Below are positions 57,475 through 64,000 of a stretch of DNA of 64,000 bases, in pieces. The notes beneath the pieces were generated by a model. The model was not told where the DNA came from. It made no database searches and saw nothing but the letters and a program-made list of their open reading frames with translations. The stretch is taken from NCBI GenBank assembly GCA_964017045.1, contig OZ024810.1, forward strand, positions 13,193,342 through 13,257,341, in the 5' to 3' direction. The position numbers were made by a program, and so were the translations under genes. Source of the stretch: Omphiscola glabra. Taxonomy: Eukaryota; Mollusca; Gastropoda; Lymnaeidae. Positions within the stretch are counted from its first letter, which is position 1; the number at the start of each line of letters is the position of its first letter.

Positions 57475-58985
57475 TAAGTAGAATTTATTTAAATTAAATT
57501 TTGCAATTCAGATGTACTTTAATTTGCTTATAACTTTCTTTAAAGATAAGAAAACCGATTAACCACAAGGCGATAGACCTTCTAATGATTGGCAGTGCTG
57601 GAAATGGCAAAAGCGCAACGGGAAATTCCATCCTGGGAAAAGCAGTTTTTAATACCGCTTCAGGGATGTCTGCCACAAGATCGTTTCCAAGAAAGGGAAC
57701 TTCAACATTTGAAGATCTTACCATCTCTGTGGTGGAGACACCTGGCGTTGATACAAATGGCAAGAGCAAGCTGGAAGTGTTAGAAATGTCGCTCGACGCG
57801 ATCAAAGAGTCAATGGAAATGTGCGACTACAGTTTTACAGCCTTGCTCGTCGTCATCAAATTTGGTGCAAGATTTACTCAGCACGAGAGTGACACTATCA
57901 AGACGATCCGTGGCGTCCTCGGCAATGACGTCATTCAGAAATACGGCGTGTGTGTGGTCACTCACGGTGATAACTTCGAGTTTGAGATGGATGAAGAGAA
58001 AGTGACTGGAAACGTCATGACATTTGAGCATTGGTGTAGAGAACAGGTAGGAGAAATAGGAGAACTATTTAAGGAATGCAGCTCCAGATGTGTCTTGTTC
58101 AACAACAGAACCAGAGACGAAGATAAAAGACTCAGACAAACTAAGAACCTCGTTGCCTGCATCCGTTGTGACCAGAAGTACTGTAAAGAGGACTTCATCA
58201 ATGCTGACGAGGGACTTTCTAAACTAACCCAGGAACTCTTTCTGCCTCAAATCTTAGAACAAACAAAAACGTTTGGGAACGGCATTCGGGCACGATGGGT
58301 GAATCTGAAGTCTGGATTTAACACTGAGGTTGCCCGTTCAAAAACACAAGAGCTGCTCAACGAGATACACGAATACAAAGACGCCATAAAGTCAGGCATT
58401 TGGCAGGGTTCGGAGTTAGCGCAGCTTCTCGGGTACCTTGAGCCGTTGGAAATGGAAATAAGCTCACAATTAAAGTTAGGTGATCCTGAAAAGGGGGTAA
58501 ACATTGAAAATATGGATAGGGATTTTACTAAGAAACCACCCGTCATAAAGCCTGGGCATTGGAACGAATCAGGTGATAAAAAAACAAATAAAGTTAGCGA
58601 TTTTAAAAACATTGAGCCCGTAAAGGAAGTGACGAAGAACGTCAACACTGTATCAACTAAGAAACAATTTCGAAATGAATTGAAGGACCTGAAGAAAATA
58701 TGGAAGACATCTGATAGATCCATAGATGGCATTCAAAGGATACGAAAGAAATTAGAGACGATAAAAACGAAGTATGCAGCATTTTTAAATTCCAAATGTG
58801 GCGAGAAGTCTTTGCAAAAATGTTTAAAATTTGAACAGACGCTCAACTCACCTCGTAAGAACAGCGACGAGGATATCATTTCAAACCGGTGGAAAAAAAT
58901 TCGTTCGCGTTTGAAAAATATGGCCAAACTGCATAAGCAACAGAAAGCAGCGGTGCAAAATTTAATATTGGAGACGCCTTTGTAA
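56609..58985 (+). CDS. GIMAP/AIG1 GTPase with N-terminal helical extension (two exons, 592 aa)
   Basis: Exon 1 is 56609-56947 (113 codons exactly, donor GTACGT) and exon 2 is 57546-58985 (acceptor TTTCTTTAAAG); they join in phase. The exon 1 part is Ser/Glu-rich, then helical (AEILKAAKNLKHVFETSATP, MQLLDTLIERLEKCSKQI), with no family recognised. In the joined protein G1 is GSAGNGKS at 129-136. G3 is ETPG at 177-180, with Glu in place of the usual Asp. A shortened conserved box (GARFTQHE) follows, then G4 THGD (before NFEFEMDEEK) and G5 VLFNNRT. The region from about 335 on is Lys-rich and helical, without the aromatic tail of the other copies. The ATG has a fair context (TGCCATGG). It is the only plus-strand GIMAP here and the most distant from the others apart from the 29.5-kb gene. 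Confidence 0.88.
57402..57471. repeat. AT dinucleotide repeat in the intron
   Basis: About 70 bp of TATA repeat between the two exons of the GIMAP gene. Confidence 0.95.
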
Positions 58986-59032
58986 TATCTTAGAATGTAT
59001 TAAGTTTCTTGAAGAAAAAAATGTAGTTGATT

Positions 59033-59038
59033 AATAAA
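59033..59038 (+). terminator. Polyadenylation signal of the GIMAP gene
   Basis: AATAAA 48 bp after the stop at 58985 (GATTAATAAAAGAAC). Confidence 0.65.
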
Positions 59039-59903
59039 AGAACATTGAATCCGATATCGTCTGGGCGTGTAGCAGAATTATGATTCACAAAGATAGCTTT
59101 AATGCAGTGCAGTGCCCCAGCTTCTAATTCTCTTCTAGTACTGTCACTTCGTTTGTTCCAAGCATCTAATTGGCACATAGACTTTATAAATTGAGCTGTG
59201 GAACATGATCACATGGGTTTAAGAGTTATAGCAATCACAGACCTGTTCACTCTTACGATTTTGAGAAGCATACATTATATAAATTATATATACTGAATGT
59301 TTATTTTTTTACTACTACGATAATGTATTAAACGATATTGTGATGATATTTTAGGATTTTAAGAGTTTGAGGGTAAACAGGTCGGTAATCAGCATGATCC
59401 ATAAAAAATAAATCATTTTTAAAAAAAATGATAAGGTGTATCTTTTTAATTTTTCTAATAATGTTTTTTTGTTTTAACGATCCAATTAATTACTAACGCA
59501 GAACAACACATACACACACTTGTTTTAATAGGTACATCAATTTTTTTAAATATTATTTTGTGTTTATATCTTTAAATATGTGTCTCGAGGTTTTAATTTC
59601 TGAATTTTAAATATTTAAAAAAAAAATAAACGTGCAAATTAAAAAAAAAAAATATTTTTTTCAACCAATTTAAGTAAAATAAATCCACTAGAGGTATTTT
59701 CCAAAAAAGTTTGTTTTTCTTTTTAATTGATAATCAAGTAGAACGGTTGTATCATCCATCTATCCATCCATTCCTGTGGCGCTAGAGCCACTTCCTTCCA
59801 CTGAGACCTAATTAGTGCTTTTATTTTACATGCATGGATTTCAAGTTGCTGTAGATCGTTGTCCCCACCTTTAATATCAACATCTGTGATTCGGACTCAC
59901 CAA
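59039..59903. other. AT-rich spacer
   Basis: 59745-59800 has TCCATCTATCCATCCATTCC next to a GTGGCGCTAGAGCCAC hairpin (59777-59792). This could be a minus-strand LINE or SINE 3' end with a GGAT tail. No gene. Confidence 0.35.
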
Positions 59904-60011
59904 AATGTGATCCGAGAAGACCAATTAGCATGTGATCTGAGAAGACCAATTAGAATGTGATCCGAGAAGACCAATTAGAATGTGATCCGAGAAGACCAAT
60001 TAGAATGTGAT
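59904..60011. repeat. 25-bp tandem repeat, about 4.3 units
   Basis: Units of AATGTGATCCGAGAAGACCA plus ATTAG at 59904, 59929, 59954 and 59979. Confidence 0.95.
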
Positions 60012-60644
60012 ACCGAATAAAAAAATTACATTTTTCTATAATGACCAACCATAGTGTGGCCTGTTATGAGCTTCAAATTGCGTTCTAGGATGGCCACCCA
60101 TAGTATTATATGCGCAGAGCAACCATTATGTGGTCTTGCATTACGTTTTGAATAGTGACATCATTTGATTATTGAATTTGCTGAAAAAGGAGATAGTTTG
60201 TTATCATAATTGTAATTGATTAGTCCGTAATTTTCTAACACATTTTTCAAATGTAATTTTTTCTTATTACTTATATTCATAGAGAAAACGCGAATTTATA
60301 CAAATACCATGACTGGCTAGAACCACAATAAAAATTTTCTAAGTAAAAATTTGTTTTTTTGTGTGTTTTTGTGGGGGAGGGGGGATTCCTTTCACAACCC
60401 AGTGTGATATACGCCCCTGCCAAGAAGAGGTACTTAAAAACACTTTAAAAATATGGTTTCTGTCACAGATTAGTAAAATGCACGAAAAATGAGAAAACAA
60501 TTTAAAAATTCATAAAATGCATTACGCAAAGAAAGAGTGCACAGAAGTGTAAAGGAATCCAAAGGATTCGAATTGAAAAAAGACGAAACTCAATTATGTT
60601 TCATGAATTAAAAAAAAAATCTATTCATACTTTAAAAAAAAAAT
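60012..60644. other. AT-rich spacer
   Basis: No gene recognised. Confidence 0.5.
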
Positions 60645-61025
60645 ATATATATTATTATTATTATTATTATGGGTAGTTTTTTATAGCGTGGGCTCACCAC
60701 GCTGTACATACAAATTAAAATGAACTTAAAAACTATAAATTAAAAACCAACCATTCCATATCAATTTACACGTGAAGCCATGGACGGCACTCTGCAGAAT
60801 CGTTCAACTTTCAGAGGGGGAATCAGTCAGGATAGTTAAGTTTAAAGAGGTGTGTTTTGAGTGCAGTTTTGAAGGCTGTGATGGTTGATATATTTCTGAT
60901 GTGTAGTGGAAGAGAATTCCATTGTGTGGGGGCACAGTAAGAGAAAGATCTTTCACCGTATGTTTTTGTGCGAGTCTTAGGGACAGAAAGAATACGCTCG
61001 TCTGCGGAGGAGCGAAGCTGTCAAA
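60645..61025 (-). mobile_element. CR1/L2-like LINE 3' end, 5'-truncated
   Basis: Minus strand encodes LRSSADERILSVPKTRTKTY, then GERSFSYCAPTQWNSLPLHI, RNISTITAFKTALKTHLFKL before a stop near 60828. This is the C-terminal wording of CR1/L2-like ORF2 proteins (GxRSFSxxAPxxWNSLPxxxR...FKxxLKTHLF). The 3' UTR ends with a hairpin (AGCGTGG, loop of five, CCACGCT at 60685-60703) and an ATAATAATAAT tail. Shares its 3' end with 7171-7390. Confidence 0.88.
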
Positions 61026-61694
61026 GGGGTGAATAGACAGAGAGAATTTCGGTTAGATAGGAAGGGCAGGAATTCGAGAAAAAGTTGTGGCACAGAACAG
61101 AGAGTTAATATATCATTATTAAATTGGTATCTTTTCAAATCATCGACAAAATGTAGAATTATTATATTTTTAAAGTATCGAAGGCCTGCAGAATCCCGGT
61201 TACAGACACTAAACTCCTTAACTAGGCATGCAAATATAAAGAAGAATTGAGCTAAACTACTCACTCTTTCACTCACTCGTTCAATCAACAGCGAATCAGA
61301 CGTGGTCAACAACAATAATTTTAGCCCCAGTAGCATCCTGCCTCTGTCGACTCAGTTATCCAGCTGTTCACTGGGTGAGCACTGCACGAGAAGGTCCTAA
61401 GATATCAAGTGTGTTAACCAACACAATGTGGACATGCGAGTAGAAAGAAACGTCTTTGAAAACAGCGCTTTCGCGAAACACACGTTTTTGGAAATCCTTG
61501 CCTAGACAGTTAGCAGTGGAAAAAAGCAACTAATCGCGTGGATATAAAGACATATGCTTAACTTCATTAAAAAAATAATAATTCAAGATAAGTTATTGCT
61601 TTTCATTGTTTCTTAACAAAAAACCCAAATCGTTTTTGTAACTGGTGATGACGTCTAGTGAACTGTGTTGTCCATATATATTTCAGCTAAAACA
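61026..61694. other. Spacer
   Basis: CTCACTC-rich patch near 61258-61280. No gene recognised. Confidence 0.4.
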
Positions 61695-62560
61695 AAAATC
61701 AATTCTATTCGAGTGAAACGAGGTGGGGCGGGATAGCTATAAGGAAGAGAAGTCGGCTGTTCTAACATTAATAGTAACCTGACATCATTTGTTAACTTCC
61801 TCATATAATATGCCCGACTTTAGGCAACATTTCGACCGTACACAAGGCACGAATATTCTTTGTGTGTGCACAGTGTGTATGTCAACTATTTCGTGCTCGT
61901 GTCAAATAGTTGCTTCCATGTCAAATCTTCCGTTGTCTAACGGTCTTCTGAGTCTGGCGACTATTTCGATGGCATGTACTCCTTGGTCATACTACGGACT
62001 AGTTCGATTCAAACAACAATTAAGCTTAATGTTAAATAACGCATTTTATTCTGACAGTGACAGCACTAAAACATCAATCTGGTTCACATTGAAGTTGCGA
62101 CATGAATCCTTTTGTAGAACGATATTCAACTCAGGCAAAACATCTCACAGCGAATCCATATCAAAAATCACGTCTCACAATCGCTCGCTCTATCGCACAC
62201 ACTCACGCTCGAAAATCCTAGTTCACTCCCCTCTCTCTCTCTCAAATAGTTGTCTCCCCTTAAAAAACCCACAAACCCATGTACTCGTCCGTGACATGAA
62301 AAGCTGTCCCACTCGCTCACTAACCTCATGTGACGCAATCAAAACACACACACCCTACGTCTGATTTCATGACCTTGACAGTGTTCAATTTCGTAAAGAA
62401 GTTTACAACGTTTCCATTCCTGCATTTAAATTTTGCAGAGATAATGTCTTGGACATCTTCTGTTTGTTTATATTCACCAATATCGTCTAGTATGAACTAT
62501 ATGTCATTCTTGTGATTAATGTATGTATTTTTACGGATTGGATTGAAATTCATTAAAGTT
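61695..62560. repeat. Unrecognised interspersed element, about 0.87 kb
   Basis: Its left part (61695-61850) recurs at 40226-40380 and its right part (62475-62560) at 63699-63785. This suggests one element with two partial copies. The interior (61850-62360) is CT-rich and less AT-rich, with a 191-codon open frame at 61789-62364 that is Ser/Thr/His/Cys-rich and without a recognised domain. It may be a solo LTR or a non-autonomous DNA element; no termini were established. Confidence 0.45.
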
Positions 62561-62713
62561 ATTTTTTAAAAAAAACGATTTTGTTATTACCCACCTGTTT
62601 CATTTTGTAACTCTTGTATTCGTAACGGTAGATATTACTTCGATTGATCTTAATTTTTCAACTTCTTTCCAGCTTAAATGAACGGACAGCTCTGCCACCC
62701 AGAACCCTACTTC

Positions 62714-62976
62714 ATCATCATCATCATCATCATCATGTCCCTTAGTCCTTAGCCACAGATGACATGAAAACCATTCTTCTCCATTCCTCTCGGTCTAGTT
62801 TTAATCCCGTCCATTCTTTGATGTTATCTTCCCATATTTTTCTCTGTCTTCCTCTTCTTCTCAATACTCTAGTAGTGCCCTGCAAGATCTCTTTGGCGAG
62901 CCCTTGTTTTCTGGTCACGTGGCCATACCACTCAAGTTTGCGCTTTTTTACAGACACCAGGAGGTCATCGTACTGA
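62714..62976 (-). mobile_element. LINE 3' end, 5'-truncated (same family as 3.6-6.7 kb)
   Basis: Minus strand encodes VKKRKLEWYGHVTRKQGLAK, then RRRGRQRKIWEDNIKEWTGL and DREEWRRMVFMSSVAKD in one frame, the best-preserved copy of this LINE's C-terminus in the window. Tail is the GAT repeat read on the plus strand as CATCATCATCATCATCATCA at 62712-62736. Confidence 0.92.
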
Positions 62977-64000
62977 CCTACTTAATCATGGTTTTAATCG
63001 TGTCTAAGTGAGCTGTTGATTCAGTTATGCCACGTGTCGTTATCTTAAACAAACGTTTGTAAATGTATATCTTGTGTTAAGACTCACATCAAAAAGATTT
63101 TTTTTTGTTTGTTTAAAGGAAGAACAATCAATAAAAATAAATTTAAACTAGAGTATTATCTTAGAAATATAAAATTTTACTGTAATTTATAAAAACATAT
63201 AAACAAAGCATGTTTTTTTAAATATTCAAATAATGACAGCCTTTAAACTGATATATCTTTTATTCAATGGTATTTTTTTGAAACACAAATATATGGTTTA
63301 ACATAAAATTGTTTCAAAAAATAGATTTTTGACATTTTTATTTTGATTTAGGAAATAATAATTCATTCCCAAAAAAATAAATGAAAAGGGCTACTTTAGG
63401 TTGCTTTTTTTAAATGTTTATATACGACAGTCCAATTTATTTAAAACTAAAATTTAGTGATATTATGAAAGCAGGTTTAAATTTTGTTTTTATAAAATTA
63501 TTTTTTTGGAGACTCTTGATCAGGAAATTCAATTAGAGACATTTTTAAGCAGAAGTAGAAGGTTAAAAAAAAAAAAATGTTGATTAAAAATTTCAAAGAA
63601 GAAACACAATAAATAATCTAATTATAAAAAAAATGCACCCATTATTTTCCCGTTCAAATTCTTTTACGTACAATAACAAACGTCTGCTAGTTAAACCTCA
63701 CCAATGTAATCTAGCATAAACTATATGTCATTCTTGTAACTTAAATTATTCATCATTTTGGATCGGATTGAAATTCATTACAGTTTGTTTCCACACAATC
63801 TGTGTTACAAAAGTCATTTCTATTGCAAGCCTCCTGAAGAAAAGATTGTACATATGTTGATTGAATTATCTAATTGCATAGTAAACTTATTATAATATTG
63901 AAAGTGTACAATAATTAGATTAAGATTTAAGCAATTGTCCACACTATCTAAATTAATTTCAATTTGAATTTTTTAAATATTTTTTTTTTCCTCTCTTAAA
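62977..64000. other. AT-rich spacer with a repeat fragment
   Basis: 63699-63785 matches 62475-62560 (CTATATGTCATTCTTGT, GATTGAAATTCATTA). Otherwise AT-rich, no gene. Confidence 0.5.

Noticed and set aside
1..64000. tRNA and rRNA genes
   Set aside because: No paired A and B boxes with a cloverleaf were found by eye. A covariance-model scan would settle this.
1..64000. Endogenous viral or LTR-retrotransposon genes
   Set aside because: No gag, protease, integrase or envelope-like frames were seen. All reverse-transcriptase pieces are of LINE type.

Overview
The window looks like nuclear DNA of a mollusc, most likely a heterobranch or freshwater snail. This is an inference from three things: a very AT-rich background (roughly two thirds A+T by eye), spliced immune-type GTPase genes of the GIMAP/AIG1 family with the Cys-Gly-Asp-Asn G4 variant, and a load of decayed LINE and hAT elements of types common in molluscs. 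No prokaryotic operons, CRISPR arrays, rRNA or convincing tRNA genes were found.

The window's main content is a GIMAP cluster. Three related minus-strand genes lie at 8.6-9.9 kb, 22.7-24.0 kb and 49.7-51.0 kb. The first and third are intact, 435 codons each, with a G domain plus a long coiled coil. The second keeps its G domain but its coil is broken and rearranged. A minus-strand pseudogene of the same type lies at 41.9-43.0 kb. A divergent spliced GIMAP lies at 29.5-30.7 kb, with a further G4-G5 relic at 31.3-31.5 kb. A plus-strand two-exon GIMAP with a 113-residue N-terminal helical extension lies at 56.6-59.0 kb. A plus-strand gene with a probable MATH/TRAF-like fold plus coiled coil lies at 37.2-38.05 kb, and a dead partial copy of it lies at 19.7-20.0 kb. 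Each MATH-like copy faces a GIMAP copy tail to tail, and non-coding DNA between them also matches in order. A two-gene block therefore seems to have duplicated and decayed reciprocally: MATH-like dead and GIMAP G domain kept in one copy, MATH-like kept and GIMAP dead in the other.

The rest is mostly repeats. 0-7.4 kb: reverse-transcriptase relic, GA microsatellite, a 167-bp-period repeat in A-B-A-B-A order, a nearly complete but dead LINE (3.6-6.7 kb), and a CR1/L2-like 3' end. 10-18.4 kb: hAT fragments, a hAT transposase relic, a large 21-bp minisatellite and two LINE relics. 25-28.3 kb: a possible terminal exon of an unknown gene, a transposon-associated protein relic and a second 21-bp minisatellite. 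43-48 kb: hAT transposase relic, SPIN-like short hAT element with target-site duplication, dispersed repeats and a 30-bp minisatellite. 51.7-56.3 kb: 32-bp and 41-bp tandem repeats and three short hAT-like elements. 59.7-64 kb: a 25-bp tandem repeat, two LINE 3' ends and pieces of an unrecognised repeat.

As a working picture, this is an immune GTPase neighbourhood that evolves by tandem duplication and loss in a transposon-rich background. Animal GIMAPs are GTP-binding proteins that assemble on membranes and act in immune-cell survival and defence. The TRAF-like neighbour could be a signalling partner, but only position suggests that. All statements come from reading the sequence; no alignment or database search was run.
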